From Hydnum rufescens UP504 (lineage: Eukaryota > Basidiomycota > Agaricomycetes > Cantharellales > Hydnaceae), in NCBI GenBank assembly GCA_014904985.1, contig MU129134.1:1-64000 (forward strand): a DNA stretch of 64,000 nt, in the 5' to 3' direction. The notes under the pieces were generated by a model that was not told the DNA's origin, did no database searches, and saw only the letters and a program-made list of their open reading frames with translations. Made by a program: the position numbers and the translations under genes. Numbering within the stretch: position 1 is the stretch's first letter; every line of letters starts with the position of its first letter. Positions 39,643 to 52,299 of the stretch are shown here, in pieces.

Positions 39643-42101
39643 ATTCTTCCCTTGACCCTCATTTCAGTTTCTTTTCGTTTTCATTCGAGGTCAGCTCATT
39701 CTACGATCTTCATTCAAATTATATATTCTTCCCTCACGGTTTTTCTCTACTGTTTTGGTCCCATAGCCATAGTTATTCCATCTTGCTTATTTCTGCCTAA
39801 ACGTCTCCCTTTTTTTTTTGGACCGTTTTATCGGGCTTCTCGTCGTAGCACACGGTAGCATGCCCTTCTATCGGCAACGCATTGAGCGAAACCCCTTCTC
39901 GCTTCATTGATTTTTGTTCAGGGCTGCGATTTGTATGCTCACACATACATACATTCGCGAGTCGAGTCGATGGATGGAGCATGGTTCGTACAATACAATA
40001 TGGGAGGATTCACGATAGTTTACCGTCAGTGGTGTACCTGAAAATTCAAAATATCGTAACGCGTGCGGAGCCGCCAGGACAAGCTTGTTAGCAAGAAGCT
40101 GGCAGAGAACTTGCACCAAGGATGGCAATTGGCTGCGATACCCGACACTCGCAGGCAGAATGTCCAGTGGTTCCTGATTTGCATCTGCAGAGTTTCTCAT
40201 AGTCTGTGACCACCACCTTATGATTGGTCTGCGCCGGTAATAGCCGTTCTTATCGTATAGCCCCTTATGTAAGCTCTTCATTTTCCATGGTTCTGCTCCG
40301 TCCACTCCCGAAGAATGTTTATGCCTCTTTCTACACCCTCCTGCGGTCCGAAGCCGTTTGTCATGGGCACGTGCTCCGGCATTCACATCGCCATAACGAA
40401 CACTACCGAGCACTGGAACACTGAAAAGAGGGGAGGATGATCCCGATAACGCACCCACCACTCCTTCTGCCTCCCCTACAAAGCATGCCAAAGGAAGACG
40501 TCAAGCAAAACCACTTTATTTGGTAGTTGCCACTTTATATCTGAAATGTCATGCCACACTGATCTGAATCCGTGGATGTAATCTAGCCATGAGGTTCACG
40601 CGCGCTCTTGTATCTCAAAAGCATCGGACCAGAGAAGAGGCTCTATTGATTTGGCCGGTGCCAGACCGACGAATGGATGGAACATTTGTTCTTGACGTAC
40701 TTGAGTGACATCACTACCACATTCGTTGTTAACGTTCATGTTGCTGCTGCGCAACTGACCATGTGCTTATTTCAGCCCTGCATTTTCTCAACGGGTTAGA
40801 CACCATTGCATGGAGACCTGGTGTATCCAGTGATGATGTGGTTTCCATATTCCGTTGAGGGCAAAATCGACTTGTCGGTGACGGGTGAATACAGGGAAAC
40901 TAGGACTGCTCAGAATTACCCTGTGGTTCATAGTTTCGCACCCAGATTCCTAGCCCGTGGGGATGTTTCCTATCGTCCAGCACGTATCTAGGAATCAAAC
41001 CGATTCTTCGTCAGGGTGGTGTTCAGTGCAGAAGCTGCCGATGCAGCGACTCGTTCACATTACTTAAAAAAACGAAGGAAGGCCAAATCCGCCTATTTCT
41101 TTTACGCCGCGCAAAGATCTGGTGTTCAGCTAGGCACTTTTATACTTTAGCCAACTTCCGGGACCTCGGTGGTAGGATTTTCCAGAGTCGGTGAGAGGAT
41201 TCATGAGCGAGCGTTGGGGGGGAGGGGAGCGGTGGCGGTGGCGTGGAGGCGACCATACACATATCTCGTTTCGAGCGAAAAGGGTCACAGCGATCCTCTG
41301 TGATGGGGACATCCTTGAGATAGGTGTCCGGCTAACTCTTAATAAGGAAATTACATCCAAAAACCAAAAATAGATGTGAGAAAAATATGAAGGCAGGGGG
41401 GGGGGCTCTGATAGGACTAGGGGGACAGCCGTGACAACGACGAGGCCCAGGAGACGATCCGCATGTTACTGTCAGTTGCCTGGCCTAATCATCCCCCAAA
41501 AGCCGTATAAACTATTTGAGTAAGTGAGTCGATCGATCTTAGGGAAAGGTTCACCTACTGTATTCCCAATACCCGACTGCGCTTGACAATTACAGTAGCT
41601 AGCCATTGATTGCTGATTGCTGATTGAGCCTTTGGAGTGACTAGCTTCTCAAAGAATGCTTGCTCAAAATGCTCGGCCATAACAATAAATGAGTCTAGAA
41701 CTTCCATAGGAAAATCACACCTGCATCAATTACACCGAGTTGGGGAAAAAGGGTGTCAGGGTTATGAGAAATAGCCAAACTGAAGCGTCACAGCTCTAAA
41801 CGTTGGCTCTTATTGTCCCACTTCTTCCTCTTTCAGAACCACGGCAAAACGTTCAAGGCAAAAATGCAATTCGGCGTTGAGTTGTGGCTCGGGAATTGCC
41901 CCTTGCCGATGTTTACATAAACATACATATATGACCTTGGGCTCGATCATTGGATGTGCCCGTAAGCTAATCTCAACCAAAGCTCCGTGTTCCCAGCCGT
42001 CCCGCCGAGCCTTCTCGCATTCTTTCCAGTACGCACCGAATTTACAAGAATTTATCCTCCTAGAGTTGCCGTGCACTAACAAGTGGCAACCCAGATCAAG
42101 A
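39643..42101. other. Intergenic, no gene recognised
   Basis: About 2.4 kb. A 195-codon minus-strand frame at 39904-40491 lacks any recognisable motif and is considered chance. A G-tract lies near 41396-41405. At 41877-42101 the frame is open in phase with the glyoxalase start (see findings). Confidence 0.35.
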
Positions 42102-43192
42102 ATGCGTGTAATTCCAGTCCCAGTCCGATCGGATAATTATGCCTATCTCCTCATAGATGACTCCACGAAAAAGGCCGCAGCCATTGATCCCTATGATACG
42201 AATAAGGTGGCTGAGGCTGCTGAAGCTGCCGGCGTGCAGCTTGAAGCAGTGATTACGACGCACCATCACGCTGACCATTCTGGTGGCAACGAGGAATTCG
42301 TGCGTTATCGATTCTCTTGGCTGGCCTCAAACTTACGGGTTTCTGGTCTCTCGTTCGTACAGGTTAAAGCCTATCCTGGGGTGGCAGTGTATGGTGGCTC
42401 CTATATGATTCCTGCCCTTACTCGTGAAATCAAAGATAAAGACGAATTCCCGTTCGGAAGCATATACGAGTGCGGTGCGTCCCCTTCCTGCGACTTCTCC
42501 CTTCCTCCTCCCCCTTTCTTTCTTGTTTGACCTTGTCCTGCAGGGGCTTGCCACACCGTGTCACACACAAGATTCGATTTGTTTTTATGTCGAGGATAAG
42601 AAAACCGGACAGAGGGGTGTCTTTACTGGGTATGACAGCCTCGTCCTTGTGTAAGACGAGGCCACTCGCTAATGTTTTCCTGCCCTCAGCGACACACTCT
42701 TTATGGCTGGGTGCGGCCGATTCTTCGAGGGTACAGCTACAGAGATGCACAAGGCTTTATTATATCTTGGCAGCCTCCCTGATGACACGATTGTCTACAA
42801 CGGACACGAGTATACGTCCTCGTCTGTGGCGTTTGGCGCTCATGTATGTGGAAACAGCCTGTGCCTATATTCCTGATACCTGATACACACCGCGCTGTTG
42901 CAGATCGACCCCGAGAATGCAGCGATAAAGAAGCTCCAGGCGATGGCTGAAGAAGAGAAGGTGACTACGGGTAAAACAACCATCGGGGACGAGAAACAAT
43001 GGAATGTCTTCATGAGACTTGACACTGTGCCTGTTCAGTACGTCTCTTCGATCCCTTCTCGTGGCTGCGGTGCTGATAGTGGAATGCCCATGTGTGGCGA
43101 ACTTGTATCCTTACAGGAAAGCTACGGGTCTCACGGATCCTGTGAGAGTGATGGACAAACTACGCGAGATGAAGAATTCCTTTCGGAGTTAA
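42102..43192 (+). CDS. Hydroxyacylglutathione hydrolase (glyoxalase II)
   Basis: This metallo-beta-lactamase-fold enzyme hydrolyses S-D-lactoylglutathione to glutathione and D-lactate, the second step of methylglyoxal detoxification. The start [17 protein letters not shown] matches the usual cytosolic form. The metal site is [17 protein letters not shown] (THxHxDH). After the first intron come [16 protein letters not shown], then [18 protein letters not shown] (metal-binding His), FTG joined to [20 protein letters not shown], and [13 protein letters not shown] with the last metal His. The C-terminal glutathione-binding domain has [26 protein letters not shown] and [18 protein letters not shown]. 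All ligands are present. An in-frame ATG at 41877 would add 75 residues of possible mitochondrial leader. Confidence 0.94.
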
Positions 43193-43996
43193 CTTGTGTA
43201 CCGTCGAAGCTGTAATCTACTAGTGGTTCATGTACCTGTCCTATTTTCTGCACCATGCTTTCAATAGTGGCCTCGATGCTTTTGATTCCATTGCTGTTGT
43301 GACTAGCTCTCTTCACCTTGATTGGATTTCTGAGGATACAACGGGCTGGTGGTGGTTCGTGACTTGTACGCGCGCGTTTATCCCCGCGTGTCGATATGCA
43401 GCGTAAAGGAAATCTCGAGACGTACACAAGAGTAACCCAACCATCAGTTGAGGAGTTCGGGTTCCTTACATAATATTTAGGGTGTGCGGGTGGTCACGCA
43501 TACAGTGGAGTTTCTGCGTAAACCGCATGTGAGTAAATGGCATGCATATGCACTTCCAACCTTCGGAGGAGTAAGGTCGCCACGTCCAGTGCTATGAGTC
43601 TGCATCACCACCACTTGCCTCGTGTGGGAACCAGGACTACGCACAATCAGGCTACAGTATTTACAAATTGGGGTCAGCTCCTAGGTGTCTGTCCAAGCAG
43701 AGGGAGATGATCGAATAAGAACGTTGGCACACGAAAGGTTTCACTGAAATATATATCGAAGTCCATAAGGATTCTGGCAACAGTACTAGTACTACGGCAC
43801 AGCTGGGACACCAGCACGAAGTTCAAAGGGGAAACACACGTGACTGAAAACTGTACTACTCCGGAAGCAAAGTCGCGTTTAGGCCTCGCGAGCCATCTAC
43901 TCTACTGTTTTGGCCAGCTATATCTCAGAGCTCATTTTTTGGCCTTTCCAGGCTCTGGCCAGGCAGGGGCATCTTCTATAGAGTTGCTGTGAGATC
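43193..43996. other. Glyoxalase II / p150 intergenic
   Basis: About 800 bp with no gene recognised; it should contain the p150 promoter. No clear TATA box was seen. Confidence 0.4.
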
Positions 43997-46900
43997 ATGC
44001 CTCCTACTACTACAGAAATACCAATTGGTGCATATGTCGAAGTGACCGCTGGCTCTGGCTATGTTCGTTTCTGTGGCTCGACCTCATTTGCTGCAGGGAA
44101 ATGGGTGGGCGTCGAGCTAACAGAGCCGAAGGGGAAGAACAATGGCAGTGTAGGCGGCATTCAATACTTTGAATGTGCTCCTCTACACGGCGTATTTGTT
44201 CGCCCTAGCCAGGCTAAGATCGCGAACGCTCCGGTGGTGAGCTACTTGTGTCTCGCTTAGGACCATGGAGCTGAGCGCTACACATAGGCTGCAATCCCAA
44301 GATCGGCACCTGCTAGACCTGCTGATCGCGCGCCTCCATCGCTAGCTCGTACTGCTTCAATGCAATCAAGTCCAAGTCCTGTGGGTTCATCCCGGGCAGT
44401 CAGTCCGTCTAAGCCTTCCGTTTCTACTTCACCGGCAATACCGACTCGAATAGGACCCCCGCCTGCCCCTGCCAAAATCTCGGGGCTCAGACCGTTAGGA
44501 ACATCTCTCGCGACACCATCGCGTCTACTTGCTCCTCGAAGATCATCAAATCGTGGTTCTGTAGATCTTACTTCTGCATCCCCCTTTATGCCACCCTTAA
44601 ACAACCCTTCTACCATCCCTCCTCCCCCGGCCCCCGTCCGCAACCCCCTCTAGCACCCCCCGCGATCGTAATACCCCCCCAGCCTATCGGACTTCTGCTA
44701 ATAGACCCCCCACGAGAATCCGAGGTCCCACCATCCCCTCATCTACTAGAACTCCTTCATCCCCTAAGGCCCCTACCACCAGTCCCGTGAGCGCACAGTA
44801 CTCAACTTTTGTTACAGAGATTGAACCACACCTCATGCAGAGGACAGTGACCAGTCAAATTACCAGCCAGAGTGACGATTCTCAAGAACTCCGTGCTAAG
44901 CTTCGGGTCCTCGAAGCTAAACGAGCAGAAGATGCCCGACGAATTCGCGAGCTCGAAAACCGCCTCACAGAGGGCGAGGCATTCCTTTCTCTTCGACCAA
45001 AACTCCAGGCGAAATTGCAGTCACTTCAGACAGAGTCCCTCTCATATAAGCGTGAACTCGCTGATCTCAAACTGGAGCATGAGGCCCTGGAGGCGCGTTT
45101 GGTTGAGCAATCTGAGCAGCTCGAGATGGCCACGCTGGATAAGGAGATGGCAGATGAGCGCGCGGAAGCCGCTCAGGCCGAAGCTGAACTCGAGAAAGAA
45201 CAGCGTGCGCAGAAGGAGGTCGAACTCGAGGTGTTAAAGAAAGACAGAGTCCTGGGCACGACTGGAAGTGGGGACCCCTCGGCGAAGACATCCCTAGATT
45301 ATATTCAGCTGGAGAAGCAGAATGAACGGCTCAAAGATGCTCTTGTCCGGTTCGTAGGTTGCAGTTCCCGTAGTCCTTCCACCTGACTCACTTCGGCACT
45401 TTAGGTTGCGAGACCTTACGCACGAGACTGAGACAGATCAACGCCGCAAGATTGCTGACCTTGAGCGGGAGCTTTCTGCTACAGATGATTTGCAGTGTAT
45501 GCATTGCAATGTTTTTTTTTTGTGATTTACATACGCTAATGTTGTCTTCAACAGCGCAATTTGAGCAGACTTTGTCGCGATTGGAGAATGCAGAGAACCA
45601 AATAGACGACCTCAAATCCCAGCTCGACGATGCACTCGGTGCTGAAGATATGCTTGTTCAATTAACAGAGCGTAACTTGTTAATGGGGGAGGTGAGCAAT
45701 CACCCTGCATCAACTAATGGCCCGTGCTCACCTTATGTCTACAGAAAATGGAGGAAATGCGGGCCGCAATTGAAGATCTGGAGGCCCTTAAGGAGCTCAG
45801 TGATGAGATTGAAGAGACCCACGTTGAAACTGAAAAGGCGTTGCAAGAAGAAATTGGTGCGGTTTGACCTCCCCCCTATTGGATGTCACTGCCACCGATT
45901 CTAGTATACATTTCTGAACAGATGAGAAGGACATGCGGCTCCTTGCGCACATCCGAGGGATCGAGGCTCTGCAGGATACGGTCGTTGACTATGAGAACAC
46001 GATTTCTCAGTTCCGAGATCTTGTCACAACCCTTCAGAGGTATGTGTCTCTCACATCCTCATCCTAGGATATGTGTTTTTAAATTTAATCTTTGTAGTGA
46101 ACTTGATGCAGCGCGCGAGCTGAGTCAGACCCATCAAACCGAGTCGCAAACGCAGGCAAGTCAAGCAGCGGCCGCGATCACGTTGAACATGAAATTGCAG
46201 TCGACAGCGACTAAGAATCAAGCCAAGACCATCGATCTGGAGATCAAGAGACTCGATGCTGCGCAAGCCAGGGAGATGCTGAGCATTGTCCAGGTACATG
46301 ACATCATCTATTTCCGTGTTCCACCTGTTCATATCTCATCGTGTCCTTAGCCTTACCTCCCTCAAACGTACATCGATTCTGATCGCGATGCTGTCAGTTG
46401 CTACATGCTATTCCAACGACTTTCATACAAGACGGATTTAATCAATACGTTGGTTGGTCAATCGTACAATTTCCCCGAGAGTCTCTACGGTGAGGTTTCC
46501 GACAGCAGTCTCGTCGGTGTGTGCGAGGTAAGAACATTCCGACCGACCATCGTTTCGTTGTTAACACTGTTCGCGCCAGATGAGAGGGTTGACCGCTCAC
46601 GTGTCTACGCTCTGCAAGCGTTTCGCCGCTGTACTAAGGCGATGTGATGGAGAATTTTATCTCAACATTGGCAAGCTCTTCCCTGAAATTGCGCCCATGG
46701 AAAAGCGCATCGATATGCATATCGATACTCTACGCCGCGAAGAATTCCGGTTCCTCGAATGCGGTAGCGACATTCAGAAGTTAGTATTATGCGGCCGTTA
46801 CGTTATGACCCTTCCCGGGTTTCTAACTCTGCGATTGAATCCAGGATGCTGGGTCAATTTGATCATCTGGCCGAAACCTACTTCTCTGGTTCCCAATTTG

Positions 46901-48842
46901 ACTTGGGCGAGTGCGAGCTGGATCGTATATTGTCTGTGGAACACGACTTGGATTATTTTGTTGCTGCTATCGGCTTGACCAAGAATCACCTAGAAACTGT
47001 TATGAACGACGAAGGTACGATGTCTTCTGAAGGCACCTGTCATAATTCTAACTTCCTTCTTCCAGAGGTAATCGTCGAGCTAGAAGACCTTGACCTCGAT
47101 TCGCAAGTGTTAAGTCCTATGAACGACATTCTGGACGCTTCTCGAAGTGCCAAGGCAGCTTCAAGGTTTGCACCGATCTTTCTGGCGAAGGTGTTGTATT
47201 GAACAGTGTTACCTCCCCGCAGGAAAATCTCCAAGCGTATTGAAGACTTGCTCCGAGAATCAGCGGCACTGAGAGAGGATGCGATCCCGCAGCTTGGCTC
47301 ACTAGCTGAGACCATAACCAAAGCCACTGACTTCGGCATTCAAGTGCGTAACCAGGATGGTCTCTCCTCGGCCACTTGTCCAACTCATAATTTCGTGATG
47401 ATTTAGCTTGCTCAACGAGTAGGATCATACATATCAGATATTCGAACAGCGAAATACCCCTTCAAACTCTCTGTTATTCTGGCGACGGTTCGCGAATTAT
47501 CTTCGTCAGCCATAGGGGCAAAAGACACATCTTCTTGGACTTCAGTTCGCGATGTGATAAGTAGTCTCACGAAAGATGCCGTTGCATTCCTTCCCGCTGC
47601 AATGGAGGCGGATCGGGTCGTCAAGAGCACGTGCCAATTTATCGTATCCGCGGTGCGACGAATCTGACTATGGTACATACAGTCACGGGAGAAGCGCCCT
47701 GGGTTGTCCGTGTTGCTGAGATCAAAGCCTCTGCTGCAGTCAATCTGGATGCCGAGCGCAAAGTCACCCAACTCAATGAGGAGCTCCAAAGCCTCGTACG
47801 CGCTATTCGTGCCAGGGTGAGATACCAACACACTCGTTTCTGTACGAGCGTTAGACCTTAATGTTGGTTTCTGACTCTTTTTAAAGGACCAATCTCTTCA
47901 AGAAGCTGGTGTCAAGATCGAGATTATGGAACGTCGAAATGAGACCGTCAAGAAGCATGTGAGTCTGAAATCGCAGGATCTTGTTAACACCGATACGTGC
48001 TGCAATGATTGATGATGGTTGTTCAGGCTGATACCATTATGGAACTCGAGTCCGAGCTCAGTAAGGCCCGGAAGCAAGAACGAGGCGTATGAGGAGGCCA
48101 TGGAGCAATTACAAGCGGACCTTGACAGCCTAGAGCAGGATTATGCTCGACTCAAGGCTAGCGCTGCGAGTGCGCCCGAGCGACCAGGTATGCATACTGT
48201 CTGCTCGCTATCTCTCTGAGAAGGCGACTCATCATACCGACCTTCAAGCACACGGCGCCCAACCTTCAGAGGGCTATTGAACCGCCTCAAATCGAAGGCA
48301 GTCTCGAGACTACACATCTCCTCGAACAGGTGAAGGAAGAAGTTACTGTGTCTGGCTTCCTTGGCTGATGACTTTCGTTCCAGATCGAGTCGTTACGAGG
48401 GGCAGTGAAATTCCTTCGATCAGAGAACTCATATCTCAAAGGCCAAGATCTCCTCAAAGAATTCAATTCTCTGGTGCCTCTGCCTGAGCTAGATCCGTCG
48501 TCAGCAGATTCATCCGAAGCCAGTTCTGAAGCGGACTCGGACGAGTTCCCCTCATCGTTCTCGCGACCACCACCATCGCTACGCTCTCTCAGCACTGCAA
48601 CCAAGGTTCTTTACCATGATGTATTAACATTCTCTTCATCACCACGCGTGGTTGACCTCTCCGTCGTCAACGATCCGCAGAAACGTGGAGGATGGGTACC
48701 ACAGAAGAAAACGCCACAACATCAACTATCGGAGAGGGCTGCAGAAGCTGAAAAGCTCAAGGAAAGGCTTAGGGGGCTCAGTGAGCGAACGTCAAGCGCG
48801 TCCCTCGCTCGTAAAGGACGTGGAGCCCTACGGACACTGTGA
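43997..48842 (+). CDS. Dynactin p150Glued subunit
   Basis: This is the largest dynactin subunit (DCTN1; ro-3 in Neurospora, NIP100 in yeast), which binds microtubules and dynein. It starts MPPTTTEIPIGAYVEVTAGS. The CAP-Gly domain (about residues 5-75) includes GKWVGVELTEPKGKNNGSVG and GVFVRPSQ. A Ser/Pro-rich basic linker follows, then the long coiled coil 1 (from about 44860: LRAKLRVLEAKRAEDARRIR and onward). The globular and coiled middle has LSIVQPYLPQ joined to TYIDSDRDAVSCYMLFQRLS, and LFPEIAPMEKRIDMHIDTLR. A second coiled coil lies near 47750-48180. The final exon carries DPSSADSSEASSEADSDEF and ends GRGALRTL. The linker changes frame near 44625-44645 within a C-rich run. Many introns. 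The last about 600 bp are duplicated downstream. Confidence 0.94.
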
Positions 48843-49293
48843 TCTTTCCTTTACAGCCTGTATAATGTTCTGATATCTTAATGCGTTGGCTTAGCGAACG
48901 ATCATATCTGTGATGGATTAGTCCACGGCGAATTCATCCCCGAGCATTTCGTGAATTTGTGGTGATGCATGCATAAATAGCCACTTCGATGGCGTGCATC
49001 ACGCCCCTAACACCCATCTCGCGAGAAGCAGGCAAGAAACGCCCGCGGGTCTCTGGATTTGGACCTTTCGGAATTTCGGGCAGCCGAACGAGCACAGTTT
49101 CTCGGGATTGGCAGGATTGGCGGGAGATTGATCCCCTCCTTCCTCAAGAAAGTACAACGAATGTAGTTCAAGTGACTAGTGTTCCTTGCCTCAGTCTCCA
49201 CGGGGATTGGAGTACTGAATGTTGGATTTTTACGTTTGGACCATCAATACAAGCGTCCAGTGCGCATCATCGGGAAGCTTCAGTCGGTGAACA
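48843..49293. other. p150 downstream region
   Basis: This is noncoding sequence between the p150 stop and the end of the gene X remnant. Most of it has a counterpart at 51920-52300. Confidence 0.4.
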
Positions 49294-49990
49294 CTAGTCT
49301 ACCTTAGTGCCATCGATTGAATACTGGGTGAGAGGCAAGCTCTTTGATGGGGGCGGGTGCCTGATCCACCAATTCGGCCAACGGGTACATTGAGTAGATA
49401 TACTTGGTAGCACACTTACAACGCCAGTGTTCCCACAAGGAGGTGTTTGCCGCACTACCTCCATCAGGAAATAATCGTCCCTCGTCCTCGCGGAGCACGA
49501 CACCGTTCGCCCGGATCACCTATGGACGAGGGTGTCCATGTCGCATTGGGACTGCTTTGCGCTGTTTTCATGTGCGCCAACAGGATTAATCGTACGTCCC
49601 CAAGGCTCACGGGGATGTGGGTTGTATTTGAGGAGACCCGCTTCTTTGTTGTTGCGGAGACACGGGCCTCTGAGGTTGTGGTGAAAATCAGAGCATTCGG
49701 CACGGGTCCAATGGTCCTTCCACCCACCATTGATTATCTCGCGGGAGCAGGAGCCGTGTTCCAATCGATCGGCTTGAGGTCCCCCTGGCCGCCGCGTTGT
49801 CTGGCTTTTGTCCAATGCCTGATCTGCAATTGTGCAGCCGATTTCAAACTCGTCCTCGAGTTTCATTCTGGGGTGACTAGGTTTCTCTCCTGGCCTTTTC
49901 CTCCGCCGCATGATGGGCTGCCTCTGCCACATGATGACCTTCTGCCTCGATGCGATGGCCTTCTGCCTCGATGTGACAACCTTCCGCATC
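49294..49990 (-). pseudogene. Gene X, copy A (5'-truncated remnant)
   Basis: Minus-strand frames match the 3' two-thirds of gene X copy B: DEFEIGCTIADQALDKSQ, PQADRLEHGSCSREIINGGW, then after frame changes ANGVVLREDEG and the shared C-terminus CATKYIYSMYPLAELVDQAP followed by IKELASHPVFNR. The N-terminal exons present in copy B are missing and a 21-bp tandem repeat stands in their place. Frames are broken, so this is treated as a pseudogene. Function unknown. Confidence 0.55.
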
Positions 49991-50042
49991 GATGTCGGCC
50001 TTCTGCCTCATGAGCCACCTTTCCTTCTGCGGCGTGATGGCC
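49916..50042. repeat. Degenerate 21-bp minisatellite
   Basis: About six imperfect units of a 21-bp motif (core cttctgcctcgatgcgatgg) lie in tandem. Read on the minus strand in one frame, they would encode a 7-residue repeat of the type IEAEGHR. The repeat sits where copy B has the 5' exons of gene X. Confidence 0.75.
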
Positions 50043-51224
50043 CCGTGTTGTATTCCACATGCTCAAGTTTTTTTGGGTGGCAGTCCAGGGAGCTGACGTC
50101 CCTTGATCTCGGGCAACTCTGTCTAGATAAATGGGTGGGAACTCTGGTTTCCTTATCCTAGTAATTACGCCGCTGCGTAGCTGGGGTCTATACGGAAGCT
50201 TCGTGTAACGATCTCAGGGATTGACGTCTAGGGGAATATTCCTCGTGTGCCTGGTACAACAAGGATTCTTGATCAGGTATTTATTATTGGTCGGGCGGTC
50301 TGTACACAAGGTGGGTGGCATTTTGCTATCAAGTTTAAGCGCTGCGATAATTTTAAGGCACCTTCCCGAGAACCAATTTATGCACTTGATGCCGATTTGG
50401 ATAGCGACCCTCGAGACCAGGGAGCGTGATTGAAGGTCGGAATCAACACACGTAAGGATGCGGGAAGTTTTGTGTCGCTCCGAGCGTACTTGTATTCGCC
50501 GCACAGATTCTATAATTTCCCATGACAAGCTTCCCGCCTGTGCTAATTGGATAGGTAGGAGCCTCATCGCATCCAGGCGTGTGGGCTGCCCGGATCAGGT
50601 GGTTTGGTGGGAGGTAGGCAAGGTCCGTTGCACCTCGCACAATACGCCTGGCAATGGTAACACGCCGTAATTCTTATTCTCGTGACGGATGTACATCCGC
50701 CTCACATAGTATGATGTACAAAGGCTTGTCAAAATGCGCAAAGGAACTGTAGGATGCATTTTATGGAATCGGCTGCGGATGCGTTCTCTCTTGACACTTG
50801 ACAATTGCTGTGGAGGCGAGGATTTGGATGAAGGTTTTTTTAACCTGGGGACCGCCGAACGCCCGGGAACGAGGAGAGATGGAGAGTTTTCGACATTCTG
50901 AAGCGAACATAGGAACTGCACACAGACGAACAAAGCACGGCCACCTCTCAAACGCAATACCCAACGAAGCAGAGGGGATTAGGGTTAAGCGCCAGACAAG
51001 GATGTCCACTTCAAGTGTTAAAGTGGGTGGCTGAAAATTAAAGAGTTGCTGGGCCGTACTGGAGAGCGCGTACGAGCCACCCTGTGCGAGAGAAAGAGAA
51101 GGGAGTTTACGGATGTTTATTTCGAAGCACGTGTTACATAATCATTCATACTCACTCAGTCTGCTTTATTCGCACTCCTCTGGCCTTGAAACAAGTTGCT
51201 CGTGCCTCGGACTAGTTTTTCAAA

Positions 51225-51920
51225 CTATCTGCCTGTTGGGTCTCTGACAAGGCAACTTCTCGTATCGATCTTGAAGCACACAGCGTCCAACCTTCAGAGG
51301 GTATTCAGCCCCCTCAAATCGAAGGCAGTCTCAGGACTACACACCTCCTTGGGCTGGTGAAGGGCGAAGTTATCGCGTCTGCCCTCCCTTGCTGACAGAT
51401 TTTGTTCCAGATCGAGTCGGTACGAGGAGCAGTGAAATTTTTCGATCAGAGAGTTCATATCTCAACGGCCACGATCTCCTCAAAAGAACTCAATTCTTTG
51501 ATATCTCTACCTGAGGTAGACCCGTCGTCAGCAGATTCGTCCGAAGCCAGTCCTGAAGCGAAATCGAGTTCACCTTATTGCTGTTGTGACCACCATCATC
51601 GCTACGCTCCTCAGCACTGCAACTAAGGTTCTTTATCGCGATTTGTTAGCATTCTCTTCCTCACCTCGTGTGGTTGACCTTTCCGTGGTCAACGATTCGT
51701 AGAAGCGTCGAAGATGGGTACCGTAGAAGAAACCACCGCACCATCAACTATCGGGGAGGGCTGCAAAAGCTGAAAGGCTCAAGGAAAGACTCAGGGACCT
51801 CAGTGAGCGAACAGCGAGCGTATCCCTCTCTCGTAAAGGACGTGGGGCGTCGCGAGCGCTGTGGCCTTTCCTTTGCGCCCTGCATACTGTTCTGGTATCC
51901 CAATGCCTTGGTTTAGCGAA
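51225..51920 (+). pseudogene. Duplicated 3' fragment of the p150Glued gene
   Basis: This copy matches the last two exons of the p150 gene, including the intron between them (ending gttccag before atcgagtcg). It reads RGAVKF, then a one-base loss against the parent (cttcga to ttcga) shifts the frame. DPSSADSSEAS is retained, and a CAG codon corresponding to the parent's NDPQKR has become TAG. The retained intron shows a DNA-level duplication, not a retrocopy. No start codon or 5' part is present. Confidence 0.85.
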
Positions 51921-52299
51921 CGATGATGATATCGGTGATGGATTGGTCCGCACAGCCGATTCATTCCCGTGGATTTCGTGGATTTGCGTGGATGCATGCA
52001 TAAATATCCACTTGGACGGCGTATGTCATGCCCTCAGCACCGCATTTTACGAGAAGCAGCCAGGAAACGTCCGTTTCTCTCAGTTTGAACTAAGCCTCAA
52101 CTTGGAAAGCTTCAAATTTCGGGCAGCCGACGGGCACCGTTTCCCGGGATTGATTCCCTCCCCCAAGAAAGTACAACGAACGCAGTATTGTTTTGCCTCA
52201 GTCGTCTCCACGGAACCGGAGTCCTGAGTTTTCGATTTCTATGCCCGATCATCGATGCAAGTGTTCAGCGCGCACCGTTGGGAAGCTTCACTGTCTACC

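Larger units (their letters stand above)
48198..51030. repeat. Segmental duplication, copy A
   Basis: Copy A spans the 3' end of the p150 gene, a minus-strand gene X remnant and a noncoding tail. It matches 51225-54520 in the same order and orientation. Matching anchors include tcaaatcgaaggcagtct at 48290 and 51318, cgacattctgaagcga at 50893 and 54378, and a block with ttatcctagtaattac at 50152 and 53753. Divergence is visible throughout, with indels. Confidence 0.85.

Noticed and set aside
39904..40491. 195-codon minus-strand frame between CHS7 and glyoxalase II
   Set aside because: No motif, no exon partners and unremarkable composition; probably chance.
47412..47831. 139-codon antisense frame inside p150Glued
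   Set aside because: It is the complement of well-supported coding exons.
51225..51920. Possibility that the p150 tail copy is a retrotransposed cDNA
   Set aside because: The copy retains the intron and extends into p150 downstream noncoding DNA.
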